Source of the DNA: Rhizophagus irregularis
Lineage: Eukaryota; Glomeromycota; Glomeromycetes; Glomerales; Glomeraceae
Length of the DNA: 64,000 bases
Assembly: GCF_026210795.1 (NCBI RefSeq)
Contig: NC_089435.1
Span: 3,410,001-3,474,000, forward strand
Reading direction: 5' to 3'
The stretch's first letter is position 1; every line of letters starts with the position of its first letter. Below, piece after piece: positions 46,301 through 60,416 of the stretch. The notes below the pieces were generated by a model that was given only the letters and a program-made list of their open reading frames with translations, did no database searches and was not told where the DNA came from. A program made the position numbers and the translations under genes.

Positions 46301-49300
46301 AACATCTTCCAATTTTTGCCGAGATTGATAATAATACTTCTACAATTTCGTTGTCGTCTAAAGAATGGTATCTTTTGCCTAGGAATGAGGAAAATTCATA
46401 TGGAAAAATTATTTATCCAGTACAGAAGGGAGGATTTCTTAGTGCGAGTTCACAGAATTTATGTTATATATTAGAAGATATTATCCATATTCCTCGATTA
46501 ACTGTATATGAATATTGGCGACACTATGTTATACCATACCTTGAATCGCAACAACAAAACGACATAGATATAGTGATTGACAAACTTTTTGATCGATTAC
46601 CATCCTTACTTGATGATGACCTAAATTTGAAAGATGTTCTAGGAGGAATTTCTTTTGTACCTGTTGGTACGTTTAAAATGTCACAGCAACAAAACATACC
46701 TGCTAATATAAAGTTAGTCAAACCAACAGAATTATTTGATCCAGAAGAAAAGGCGTTGGTAAATCTATTTTTCGATGAAGAACAAGTCTTTCCTATTGGC
46801 AAATATGGTATTCCACAACCCTCATTTTCCAAAAAATTCCTTTTAAATTTGAGATCATTGGGAATCAAACCAGTTCTTTCTCCAAATGATGTCATTTCTC
46901 GAATCAATACTATTGTAACACGAAGACTGCAATCTGACGTTCAGGGCAAAGCATTAAACCTTTTTAAATATATTGATGAAAATTGGGATGTGCTTAATGA
47001 TAATGATACTCAAAACCAGATGACTCGTATGACAAATAATAACAATCATGCATTCTTGAAAGTAATTCTGGAAAAAGAATGGATCCCATCCTTTGACGCG
47101 TCTGAGAAACTGGTCTTTTCGAAGCCTAAAAATTGTTATTGTCAAAAAGACAAAAATTTGATTAGTCTGGTCTCTCCGGTAATCGAAATTAAAGTTAATA
47201 ACGAGAAATTTTTACAACATTTAGGATGGGATACTTATCCTGAAGTTGCGAAGGTTCTAAAACAGTTGGAACTTTGTTATAAAGGTGTTTCTAATAAGCA
47301 ACCACCCAAGAATTTGAAAACAATTTGTACAGAGATTTATAAATATATGAATGACGCCTTTAAAGCAAGTGATAATAAGTCTAAAGAAGAATTTGATACT
47401 ATGAAGAAATATTTGAAATATAAGCCGTGGATTTTATATGAAGGACAATTTTATCCAACTGAAAAGGTTGTCTTTAGTCTTCCAAATAAATTTCAAAATA
47501 ATGATTCTTTGATTGTTGAACTTCCTATAGAATATAATAGTAAATTTAAATCTTTATTTAAACATATGGGAGTTCGAGATGAAATTGGAGTTAAAGATTT
47601 AATCACAATGATTAAAAATACGTTGAAAGGAAATAAAGATAAAGTCTTATCTGCAAATGAAATAAACAATGTTATTCGAATTATTGAACAAATCGTAAAG
47701 ATTCAAAAAGAAAGTAAGAGAGAAGGGGATAAGTTGGAAAAATTAGATGGTTTATTGATTCCAAGTAATGACAATATGCTTGTTGAATTACATGAAATTC
47801 ACTTTGATGATATGGATGATAGACTTGAAGAAGAAATGAGAAGCAAACTTAAAATTACTCATAATCTTGTAACTTTGGATGTTGCCAGAGAATTGGAAAT
47901 CCAAACTTTAACGGGAAAAATATACGGTAATAATAATAAACTAGTGTATTCAAGATTATAAGGTTTAATGTTTTAAGTATAATTTAAATAAAAATTTATC
48001 AATTATAGGTAATAATTATGCCGGAGATATAGATTGGAAGATATATGAACAAAACGAATCATTGACTACTAGAATAAAAAATATTATCAAGGTAATTAAT
48101 TTTTCGATATTATATTAAACCAAACAATTCTGATGATTAAAAATTATACATTTTGATTGTTAATGTATTATATTGGACGTTCATATTATTAAAATAATAT
48201 TTTTATAATTAGGATTATTCGATAAACTCATTATTTAAAGAGTTTCTTCAAGTAAGTAATTTTGTGAAATAATTTTAATGTGTGTTTATATATTTTTTTT
48301 TAAAAAAATTAATGTTTATACTAACATAGAATGCAGATGATGCTAAAGCCACGCGATTTTTCGTAATAGTAGATGAAAGAGAAGCAACTACGAATACACA
48401 AGAGACTTTATTTTCAGAAGAAATGAAAGATTGGCAAGGTCCTGCGATATGGATATATAACGATGCAGAATTTTCTGCTAAAGACTTTCAGGCTTTGATC
48501 AAACTTGGAATTGGAGGGAAATCTTATGATGACACTAAAATTGGAAAATTCGGAATAGGATTTAATTGTGCTTTTCATGTTACAGATTTGCCTAGTCTTG
48601 TAAGTGGGAGATATATTGCATTCTTAGATCCAAATGCAAGATATCTTCCCGCGCAAGGATATCCTCCCAGAAGACCAAGAGGCACTCGAATTGATTTTAT
48701 CGATAAGGAATTTAAGAAAAGTTTCCCCGGACAATGTTATCCTTACGAGGCGTTAGGCTGTAGTTTTTTAGAAGAATTCAAAGGAACATTATTTAGACTT
48801 CCTCTTAGAACTCTTAATTTAACGGGAAAAAGTGAAATTACCAATAAAATTTTCGAAACTATTGAAATGCTGCGAATATTTAATAGTGTCGAAGGTAACA
48901 AAGAGATGCTCTTTTTAAGGAATATAGAATCATGTGGCCTATACCACTTAAAAGAGAAAATTCCTCAGCTGATATGGAAAGCACAAATTAATTTGTCGGA
49001 TGCTCACCGTGATATCCGCAGAAGTGTAACTGATAAAATGCAAATATATCAATTAGGCGTTGAGTTAGACTTTGACATTGATAGGGAGAAAAAAAAGAAA
49101 GTTTCACAAATATGGTTTTTGTGTACGGGAGGACAAGAAAAAATCAAACCAGAATTTAGAGATCTTAAAACATTTGCGAAGGACAAACGACTCAAGGTAT
49201 GTTCATTATCACCCAATTTGTTGTATTAAATTTAAATTTAAAACTATGATAATTAATTATTATTTTATTTAAGTCAAGGGGCGGCGTTGCATCCTTGCTC

Positions 49301-52300
49301 GCCCAATCTGATGAAAAATCATTGGATAAATTAAAAGCTGAATCGGTAAAGTGGGCTTTTCCTTATTTGTAATATTATTTATCACGTATTAAAATATTAT
49401 ATATATTTACAGTATCCAGATCCTCCTGAACTTAGAGGCGAAATGTTTTCTTATTTATCTTTATCAATGATTAGTAATTTGACAGTTCATTTGAATTGTA
49501 ACTTTTCTTTATCCACCGCAAGAAGCAGTATTTTGCAATCTGATAGTGATTTTTTGCAAGCCGATTGTGTTGATGCGAAATGGAATAGATATATTTTGTA
49601 CGAAGTTTTACCCGAATTACACATTAATTTGCTTGAAAAGATTGTGAAACTTGAAGAGGCTAGATATAAGAAAAACAAATCAAATTTCGTTCCTCATTTA
49701 ACAAATAATTTTTGGCCAATCGGTAAAAATTTGACTATGGACCTGTATAAGGATTATGGTTTAAATGTTATTAAAAAATTAACACTTGATAAATATAAAA
49801 TATTCTGGACGGAAGCTAATAGTGGGAAATTTATTTCATTGTCAGAAGCTAGGATCATCGATGAAGAAAATACGATAATTGCGGATATATTAGTCAATTT
49901 ACAATATCCAGTTCCAATCGTAAAACTTGATAAGGACAAGATTGAACAGCTAAATGAGATCGTCGGATATGAAAAATTCCCAATCAGCGGAAAGTTAGTA
50001 TGTGAAGAATTACGATTGAGAAACCAAAAGGATAATATTATACATGAAAGCATTATTAGTGAAAACAAGCATATTCATGATTCATTGTTTCAGTTGCTCG
50101 ACTTTATTCTTAAAGATAAGAATTCGTTTAAAGTTCTTACTGGATTGCCATTGGTTCCGTTGAGTGATGGATCTGTTGGAAAATTTGGCGAAGTTTATTA
50201 CATTGGAAAACAAAAACATTTGGACTTATTTCCAAACGCTTGTTCATCTAGATTTATCTTCACTGATTTACCGGAAAATCTACAGAAAATCTTTAATGAT
50301 GAAGAATTTTCCTTGTTTACAAATATCAAAAAGTTTGATTCTTATGCTATTTTAGATCTCTTAAAGTATGAATTAAAATCCGTAAAGGAATTAAATTGGG
50401 ATCCAAATGGAAAGTCAATACCAAATAATAGTTGGCTTAAAGAAATTTGGTCAAAATTAAATAAAGACGCAGAAAATATAGATTTTATAAGAATTTCTAA
50501 ATTTCCTTTATTACCAGTTATTAAGCCTTCCGATATGCTTGTTCAACCTGATACGACAAATCCACTTTTATATGTACCTGAAAATGGACATATTTTATTT
50601 CCTGTATTAACCAAATTAAAAGTACGCTTCACTAATATGATAGTTCCTGAGAATGCTAATGAGAAGCTTAAAAATTGTATTGTAGATTGTAGTTCAATAA
50701 ATATCATCCATTCCTTAGAGATAACTCGTTCATCATTAAATTTGACGATGAAAGAGTTGTTTGAAACTAGTAATTTATCGCCTTCGGACTATGAAAAGCT
50801 TAGAACATTTATTAAAGAAAAACTTGAAATTTTAGAAGGTGAGTTAGAATAATAAAAAAATTAAAAATTGTCTTACATTTTATTTACTTACTCATTTGTT
50901 TTATCAGAATACGGGCAAGTTCAAAATAGATTTATGAGTATTCTTAAATCTTTACCTATATGGCCAGTACATTCGAGTGATGACAATTTTATTGATGCTA
51001 CATCTGGGAAACTTTTAACGTACAAACTCAAATTTTTTTCCTTCTCCAAAAATACTGATTTATACAAATGTAAGGAATCAGATTTCAACGCACTAAATAA
51101 ATTAGGTGCTGTCCTCATAGGCGAATTAGAATACATTTTGCAATACATAATACGGCCAATTTTTACGAAGACTCCGACCCCAATACCTTCTAAAGACTAC
51201 ATTACTTTTTTGCAGAATGTCTTGTCTTTAGAAAATCATCAAGAGATTGAACTATTCATAAAACATTATCCAGTGGTACCTAACAAATCACTTACTGCTT
51301 TTGTAAAAGCAAATACTTTATATGATTCAAACATACTTTTATTCCGAAGTATTTTTGCAGAAACAGAGTTATTTTTACCGCCAGAATTACAAAACACACC
51401 CTTTTGTTTAGAAGCTCTTGGAAGGATGGGTCTTAATCGTGAAATAAACTGTAATACATTTATTGATTGTGCAAAAGAAATTGAGTCGCAAATTCAACAA
51501 GAAAGAGTTCCAACACATGTAATTAAAGATCGAGCAAAAAATTTAGTAAGATATTTATATGAACATGTTGACACTTTAGATTTCAATATCGAACAATGGA
51601 AAAAAATTCTAAGTATCAGATTTGTTCCATCAGAAAAAAATATCAAAGGTCAAATTTATCAATCTCCAAAAGAAACTTCGGGGTTTGAGCCTTTTGAAAA
51701 GCTTTGTTCTCACAAACACAAGAATGTATGCTGGACTCAATGTCCGTTATTTGATGAAAGTGTTGAGCCAACAAAGTTTTCTTTTTTTCATGACAATTAT
51801 CCTGAAATTGGAAATCCATCAACGGAAGATATTATTGAACATTGGTTTTTCGTCATTGAGCAAATCAAATCACCTACTTGGAATTCAAAGAGATCTATGG
51901 ATGATTACGAATCTATTAAAGGTGCAATTATAGACATTTACAAAATAATGAATGAAATTTCACAAAAAAAAAATAACGATATATTTATCAGATTGAAAAT
52001 CAATAAACCTGAAAAGAAATTATTCTTGAACGATAATTATCCATTTGACATATTTGACAAGGAAAATTGGGTAGCAGGAAGGGATCTTATATTTGGTTTA
52101 CAAGAAGATATTAAAGAGGGGATGTATAAAGTAAAAGATTGTTTAAAAGAATATAAAGATCTACTATTACTTGCCGGAGCTCGTGAGTTAATAGATTTAA
52201 AATCAGATCGAAAGGTTAGAAAGCATGATCAAAAAGATACTTTGATTAAAGTTTTACTGAAAAAATTTATAAGCCAGCACGATAATGATCATCATGATGT

Positions 52301-52969
52301 AATTTTTATTGTTGGTGAAGAGAAAGCAAGGATTGGTGCTAACAGATATGTGCTTTCAGGTATTAAATTTGAATCATTTTTATACTAATATATATTAATT
52401 TATTTATTATTGTTTTTTTTTTATTAATCGGTTCTTTTATTTTACATATGATAGCCGCTTCAACGCATTTTGAAAGAATGTTTTGCGGTGGTTTAAGTGA
52501 ATCAACAGAAAGCAAAATCGAGGTTATGATAAAAGATATTCGACCAGAAGTATTCCGAGTATTACTTCGATGGTTATATGGACAACCTTTTGAAGAAGCG
52601 ACAAAATCTACTCTACGCAATCCAGAAGAATTTAATAAAACAGACCAAGAATGTTATGAAACTTATTATTTATCATTTCTGATTAATATGTTAAAAGCAA
52701 CTGATATTTACGGTGTTGAAAGACTTAAAGATGAAGTAGAAGATATTATTATAACCGGTCCATTTATTAGTGTATGTAACGTAATCGAAATTTTATTATG
52801 GTCAAAAGAATGTAAAGCAACACAATTAAAAAATCATTGTAAACAATATATCGAATTAAATAAGGAACTTGTTATAGAACAAAGATTAGAATTTTGCGCA
52901 AATGCTGCTAGCGAACAAGAAAGACTAGAAGAATCAGAAATGTTAAAATTATTATTATCAGATAAATAA
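43312..52969 (+). CDS. giant sacsin-like protein, two ATPase modules plus BTB (gene 2)
   Basis: Exons 43312-43696, 43785-44584, 44656-44706, 44777-46026, 46107-47926, 48009-48091, 48213-48251, 48330-49196, 49274-49345, 49413-50838, 50908-52359, 52455-52969; 2919 aa with all phases consistent and the same intron positions as gene 1. Exon 2 ends in a weaker donor (GTAGGA). Module A: LREILQNSDDAKSTEQ, DRYQGPALL, KIGVMGVGFNSIYHITDSPS. Module B is complete: FLQ-NADDAKATRFFVIVDE across an intron, DWQGPAIWIYNDAEF, DDTKIGKFGIGFNCAFHVTD. The C-terminal BTB (about residues 2715-2860: HDVIFIVGEEKARIGANRYV, LSAASTHFERMFCGG, LLRWLYGQPFEEA) is followed by a BACK-like helical tail with SKECKATQLKNHCKQYI. 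Of the three genes this is the only one with both ATPases intact, so the best candidate for the ancestral full form. Many of the long ORFs here are its exons. Confidence 0.9.
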
Positions 52970-53424
52970 TTTATTTATTTATTAATTCATTCATTTTTTT
53001 TTAATATTTTAAAATCAATTGTATAAAGTTTTATATTCTTAGAGAAATTCGATTTTAGATATTAAGAAAATGCATAATTAAGTTGAATATTAAATTATAT
53101 AAAAATTTATAATTATATACCTTCAAAAAAAAAAAAAAGATTATCAAGATTCAAACTATTAATAGTAATGTAACCAAGTACGAGAACATGAAATAAATTC
53201 GTCAAATTTTCAATAAATGCATCAAATAAAATTCTCTCCCGCCATATTTTTTATATATAAGTTTTAAAAGTGTAAATACAAGTGAACTGAATCCGAAAAA
53301 CTTTGAGAGAAAATTAATTTTTTTTTATTTTCCATATTTAATTATTCATCTTCTTATAAATTGGGTTATTGGGTAAGAGAAGAAATATTTGCGAAATCAT
53401 ACAGTAATAAAATCGGTAATAATT
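52970..53424. other. intergenic between sacsin-BTB genes 2 and 3
   Basis: 455 bp, AT-rich. Just before the gene 3 start, GGTAATAATTATG (53415-53427) repeats the first bases of exon 6 of gene 2 (48008-48020), hinting where the gene 3 copy was cut. Confidence 0.55.
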
Positions 53425-56400
53425 ATGGTTTGGGATCACTATGAACAATCTGAATCGTTGACTACCAGAATAAAAAATATTATCAAGGTAACTTTGTTTC
53501 TATTCAATCATTCATATATCAATTTTATATAATATCGTACCTGAAAAACATACTTAGGACTATCGTACGGACGATCTATTTAGAGAATTTCTCCAAGTGA
53601 GTAATTCACTATAAAAATAAAATTTTTTAATAGAAAAAAAAAAAATTTAATGTGAGAAAATAACTTCTTATATAGAATGCAGATGATGCTGAAGCCACAC
53701 GTTTTTTGGTAATCGTGGACGAAAGGCAATTTAACTTTCCTAATAAATCATTCATTTCAAAAGAAATGGAGGATTGGCAAGGTCCTGCTATATGGATTTA
53801 TAATGATGCAGAATTTACAATGAATGATTTCAATTCTTTGATTAAACTTGGTATTGGAGAGAAATTTAATGATGACACGAAAATTGGAAAATCTGGGATA
53901 GGATTCAACTGTGCGTATCATTTCACAGATTTACCTAGCTTTTTGACCGGGAAATATATTGTATTTTTGGATCCACATGCAAAATATCTTCCTCCCACGG
54001 GATATCCTCCTAAAAGACCAAAACGTATTCGAGCTGATTTTGTTGACGGGAGATTAAAAGAAAATTTTCCAGATCAATGCTACCCATATGAAGCGATATT
54101 TGATTTTATTAAGAATAAATTTTCATATAAATACAGTTGTGATTTTTCAGGAGGTTTCAATGGAACCTTATTTAGACTTCCACTCAGGACTCCTAAGTTA
54201 GCAAAAGATAGTGATATATCAACCAAAGTTATCAGTACTCATAAAATTGTGGAACTATTCAGTAATATTCAGGATAATAATGAGATGCTATTTTTAAGAA
54301 ATATAGAATCGTGTGGCTTATATCGCATGAAAGGTAGAGAACTTCAATTGATCTGGGAAGAAAGAATTAACATGACAGAAGAACACCGTCGATTTCGCCG
54401 AAGTGTTATTGACAGAGAACAAATTTATCAAATGAATATTGAAAAATTTAATTATGTACAAAACAAAAAAGTTTCGGAAATATGGGCTGTATGTACGGGA
54501 GGACACAACAAGGTCAAACCAGAGTCAAGGGAACTTGAAGGAAAACTTAAAAAATTTTCAGAGAAAAAACGACTGAAGGTAAACGAATTATACAATATTT
54601 TATTTTATTTACATGTATTTGAACAATATTTTATCAAATTTTAATTTCATTCATTTAAGCCAAGAGGTGGAGTTGCTGTTTTACTTGCTCAATCTGACAA
54701 AAAATCATTGTATGAATTGAGAGATGAATCGGTAAATTTTTTCTTTTTTGTAATATTTGTCTATCAAGTATTAACCCTATTAATTTTTTACATTACAGTT
54801 TCCAAATCCTCCCGATCTTACAGGAAAAATTTATTCATATTTATCTCTATCAATAACTACCAATTTGGGGGTTCACCTAAATGGGGACTTTTCATTATCT
54901 AGTGCAAGAAGTGGCGTTCTACCGTCTGACAGCGGATTTTTACTAGCCGATTGTGATGATGCAAAATGGAATAATTATATTATGCATGACGTTTTATCCG
55001 ACTTACACGTTAAATTAATTGAATATATTGTGGAGCTTGAAGAAGCTCGGTACAAAGAGACAAATAAGAAAACAGATTTTGTATCACATACCATGAATAA
55101 TTTTTGGCCTATTCCTGCTAGGGAAAATTTAATCCCGGCGTATAAAAGCTATGGATTAAACGTTATTAGAAAATTAGGCCTTAGAAGCAAAATTTTCTGG
55201 ACCGGAGTTAATAATGGTCAATTTATTTCATTAAAAGATACTAGAATTTTTGAGAAAGAGAAAGCAATAATTGCAGATATGTTGGTTAAATCAGGAATTT
55301 CAGCTGTGAAACTTGATAAAGATAAAATTGAACAACTTGATGAAATTAAATCCACGAACAATCCAAGATTTCCTTATGAACCTATAAACGGAAAATTAAT
55401 TTGTAATGAATTACAAATGAGGAGATTTAAGTTGCCTTCTTTTAATACCGGCGATTCATTATTCCAATTACTTGAATTTATCCTTCATGATAAAAGTTCT
55501 TTTAAAAATCTAACCGGATTACCATTAGTTCCATTGAATGATGGATCAGTCGGTAAATTTGGTGAAGTTTATTATATCGGGAAAGATAAACATTTAAAAT
55601 TGTTTCCAAATAGTGGGTCATCAAAATTTATCTCCATCGAATTACCGGAGAATCTACAGAAAATTTTTAATGATGATGAATTTATTTCATGTACAAATAT
55701 CAAAAAGCTTGATGCCTCGGTTGTTGTGGATCTCTTCATGGATGAATTACGTCCCGTAAAAGAACTTGAGTGGGATCCCGATGGAGAATCTATCCCGAAT
55801 AAGATTTGGCTTGATAAAATCTGGTCAATATTGAACAAATCAACGGAAAATATAGATTTCAATGAACTTTCTAGATATCCTCTTTTACCAATGGTTAACC
55901 CTTCCAATATGCTTATTCGCCTTGACATGGATGACCCACTTTTATATATTCCTGAGGATGGACATGTTTTATATCCAATATTAGTAAAATTAAAAGTACG
56001 TATTACTAATATGTCATTTCATGAAAATGCTGACGAAAACCTCCAAAAATGTGTCGACAAATGTACTCCTATAAACATAATTTCTACTTTGAAGAGAGCA
56101 TGTGCTTCTTCATTTTCGGATATGGAACAATTGTTTTATAAGAGTGATCTGGAAGATGTGGACTATGAAAAGCTTAGAGCATTTATTAAAGCGGAAATTG
56201 ATACCTTGATTAGTGAGTTTAAAGAACGATTAAAAATTTTTGTATTTTAATATTTTATATATTTACCTTTTTATTATCTTAATAGAGCATGGACAAGAAG
56301 ATCGAAGCTTTATGGATACTTTAAAATCTTTACCCATATGGCCAGTGCATTCTTCTGAAAATAAGTTCAAAGATGCCATATCCGGAATTCTTCTTACTTA

Positions 56401-58286
56401 CAAGCTTCCATTTTTTTCCTTTAATCAAAATACTTTTTTCTACAAATGTAATAACGAGTTAGATTTCAATGTTCTTACTAAATTGGGTGTCAATTCTGTA
56501 GATGAATTAGAATACATTAGACATTATATAGTACCAGCACTCACTACACAACTTCCAGAACCTTCCGAAGAATATATCAATTTCTTGCGAAGTGTTTTAT
56601 CTTTAGGGAATCATGAAATTGAACAATGTCTTAAATTATATCGAACAATACCGAATCAGTCAGTTTCTTCTTTGGTAAGGGTCGATACTTTATACGATGC
56701 GAATAATCCTGTTTTCCGCAGTATCTTTGCCAACACAGACAAACTTTTACTGCCAGAACTACAAAATGATCCTGCTTGTTTAGAAGCTTTAGGAAGAATG
56801 GGTCTTAAACGTCAAGTAAATTATAACATATTTATCGAATGTGCGTTAGAAATTGAATCACAGAAATCACAGATTAAATATGATAGATTTCAAGAAAATA
56901 TGGTTAGAGATCGAGCAAAAATTTTAGTAAGATATTTATATGAACATATTAATTCCTTAAACTTCAACTCTGAACAATGGTACAAAATTCTAAGAATCAA
57001 ATTTGTTCCATCAGAAAAGAATCATCAAAATAATCAAAATCAATTTTATCAAGGACAAAAAGAGACTTTAGGGTTTGAATCATTTAAAGATCTTTGTTCT
57101 CATAAATATAAGAAAATATGCTGGACTCAATGTCCATTATTTGATGATGATGTTGAACCAACTACTAGTTTTAGTGAGAAGCATCCAGAAATTGGATTTC
57201 CAACTACAGAAAATATTATTGATCATTTATTTACTGTTGTGACGATGTCTAAAGAAAAAAAATGGAGTAAAAATAATGAGGAGGAACTAAAAAATGTAAT
57301 TAATGAAATTTATAAAATGTTGAATGAACTTTGTAAAGATATAAATCGTAGAATGTTGAGTATAAAGAAAATGCACTCTAGAAAGATATTTTTAAATGGA
57401 GATGATCCGTTCGATGAAAACAGCTGGGTAGCAAGAGAAGAACTTGTATTTGGATTACAAGAAGATATTAAAAAGAGATTTTACAAAGTTAATGAATGTT
57501 TAAAAGAATATAAAGAGCTATTACTTACCGGAGCTCCTTGTTTAGATTGTTTAGATCCCAAACCAATTTCAAAAGTCATAATAAATGATCAAAAAGATGT
57601 GATAATTAATTCTTTAATAAATAAACTTGTAAATAAACCTGATGATAAATTTCATGATGTAATTTTTATTGTTGGTGAAGAAAAAGTAAGAATTAGTGCT
57701 AATAGATATGTGCTTTCAGGTATATTAAATGATATTTTTTTTTTTTTCGCAAGTTTTAAAGTTTTAAAGATATTACTTACTAATATTAAAAATTATTTCA
57801 TACATAGCTGCTTCAAAACATTTTGAAGAAATTTTTTATGAAGAATCAAGTGAAACAACAAAAAATGAAATCAATGTTCCAATAAATATTCAAGCAAATA
57901 CATTTCATACATTTCTTCAATTATTATATGGACAATCAATCGAAAATATAACAAAGGACATTAAGTCGGATGATTATTTAACATATTTATTTGACCTTTT
58001 AAAAGTAATTGATTTTTATAAAATTGAATCAATTAAAAATCAAATAGAAGAAATGATTATAAGAGAAAATTATATTAATATTAATGATATTTGTGAAATT
58101 TTAAAATATTCAAAGGAATTTAACGCGAAACAATTAAGAAATCATTATGAAAAATTTATAAAAATTAATAAGGAATTGATTAAAAAGCAATTATTGGAAC
58201 TTTGTAAAAATTTAACAAATTACGAAGAAATATTAGAAATGTCACAAAAAACAAAAATATTAGATCCATTACTTTCGTATGATTAA
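53425..58286 (+). CDS. single-module sacsin-like ATPase plus BTB (gene 3)
   Basis: Exons 53425-53487, 53558-53596, 53676-54578, 54660-54731, 54799-56212, 56286-57719, 57808-58286; 1467 aa, phases consistent. The start is the first ATG, giving MVWDHYEQSESLTTRIKNII, which aligns with exon 6 of genes 1 and 2; module A is absent. The ATPase is complete: FLQ-NADDAEATRFLVIVDER, DWQGPAIWIYNDAEF, DDTKIGKSGIGFNCAYHFTD. The middle (about 350-1270) is the helical sacsin-repeat body (LIWEERIN, KIFWTGVNNGQFISL, SLPIWPVHSSE). The C-terminal BTB/BACK-like part (HDVIFIVGEEKVRISANRY, SAASKHFEEIF, LLYGQSIENI) is shorter than in gene 2 and more Asn/Ile-rich. Either an N-terminally truncated copy or a form closer to the ancestral single unit; both are possible. 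Confidence 0.88.
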
Positions 58287-60286
58287 TAAAATTCATTGAA
58301 TTATTGAAATATAGTAATTGAAATTAAAAAAGGACATCAAAAAAAAAAATAGTAGTACAACTGTACAAGGAGTTCAAAAACCGGACAATTATTAATTAAT
58401 TAATAAGAATTTGTTTTGTTATTATAAATTTTTTTTTTTACATTAAAAACATTTAAAGTTATATATTATTTTTTTTTTTTGACATAATACTTTCTTATCT
58501 TTTTCTATTATCTATTATCTTTATAATATCTTTATAAGAAAAAAAGACGTAAGAAAAATTTATTAAATTGTTTCACGACATTATTTCTCGATACTAAAAA
58601 GATACTTTTCTTTAAGATCCGAAATTTCCTATAAAAGAATATTAAAAAAAATATTAAAATATTACTGTATTGATTTGATTCAATATCGGATTTATTATCC
58701 GGGATCCTTAATACAAGTAGTAGTACAAGGCCGAAATTTTTTGTACATTCGTTAACAAAAAAAAAATTTCCCTTTTTTTTACTTGAAAACAAAAAATATT
58801 TTGTGTAAATTTTACCACATGAAAAACATCAGCGATTTGATCATGATGCTACATTTGTTAATAATAAATTATATGTTTTTGGGTGAGTCACACCTGAATC
58901 CATTAAAAAAAGGACTTCTTTATCCTTGATGATTGACAATTTTTTCAGAACATTTTGTTTTTCCAATCATTCATTGATTGGCACAACGTGATACAAATAA
59001 CATCAAATTATTATAAAACGTATCAGAATTGTTGAACAAGAAAACCAATTGTGACAATACCCGAAAACCCGATTGAACCGAACCGAGCACAACAATATTT
59101 TACTTTTTAAAAAAAAATTGACAAGTTTATTTTGTAAATATTTTTTAGATTTATGCACGATAGTTTATCATTGCACACTTACTATTCACTCTATTCCATT
59201 TATATCCACAAAGAACATAATAATTGCTTAAATTTTAGTAGTTTATTAATTATCCATTCATAAAAATTTGAAACGTTTTAAGTTAATCTTTCATTACTTC
59301 TTTTAATATCAACGAAATCATTTGAAAAAAAAATTCTTTTTTTTAAATAAAATTAATTTTAAAAGTAAAAAAGTAAAAAAGTAAAAGTAAAAGTAAAAGT
59401 AAAAGTAAAAGTTAATAATTTTTTTTAAACGTAATTTTTTTTAAAAAAAATATCCTTACTTTAGAAGTTATTAATTCGATAAATTTTAATCTTTTTTGCT
59501 TCAAAAAAAAAAAAATTTATAGTATTTTTTTTACTTTTAAAATTATTTATTTATTTGTTTATTATTTAACAAATATTTTAAATTATTTATTTATTTATTA
59601 TTAAAAGATTTACATATAAAAATAACAAATTTAATTTAAATGTTAAATGTTTCGTTTAGGATATAAAAGGAATTCTAATAAAGTTTTTTTAATTTTTAAT
59701 AACATCAGTTATATATATATAATATATATATAATATATTATATATATATATTTTTTTTTAATAACAAAAATATTAATATTATTTTTCATTTGTTCGTAAT
59801 TAAAGATAACGTATTCTGATCTCAAATAAGTAAAACAAAGAAATTCTCTCAAAGTTCCTATCTATAATAAAATTTTTATTGTTGTAAAAATTGTAAGGGG
59901 AAAGTTGGTTGTTTCTTTTTTTAACCTCATACCGGAAATTGGGGTTGCGAGTGTAACATGTAGCATGACATTATTTGTTTCAAATATAAATATTTCAAAC
60001 CCTCATTTACAACCCAACAATTGTTGTGTAACATGTGTAACAGTCACAGCTTAAAATACGATTTTTTATCGATCGCGCTTGAAATACTATTAAAGACACA
60101 ATGTTATTTATAAAAAATCAATGTATACCCTCAATAACGAAAATCATTTTCTCAAACAAGTTCAATATTAAGTAATCATCAATAAATAAATTCCATAAAA
60201 TTGCGATTGTAAAATTTTCTTATATAAACCACGGGATATTTTCAACTTTCATCATAAGTTTTTTTCTTTAAACTTTTATTCTTATA

Positions 60287-60317
<31 letters not shown>

Positions 60318-60416
60318 TAAAAAAAAAGTATATATATCTTCTTTTACATTTTTCGCTTAGCGTTTTTCATTTTCTCGTTTGAATTTACAAATTTTTAAAT
60401 TATTTTTTTTTTAAAT
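58287..60416. other. intergenic, AT-rich low complexity, HMG promoter
   Basis: 2.1 kb without a supported gene. Contains an AAAAGT tandem run at 59365-59412, a (TA)n palindromic tract at 59710-59752 and another at 60283-60309. TATATAAA at 60221-60228 lies about 190 bp before the HMG-box ATG and may be its core promoter. Confidence 0.55.
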
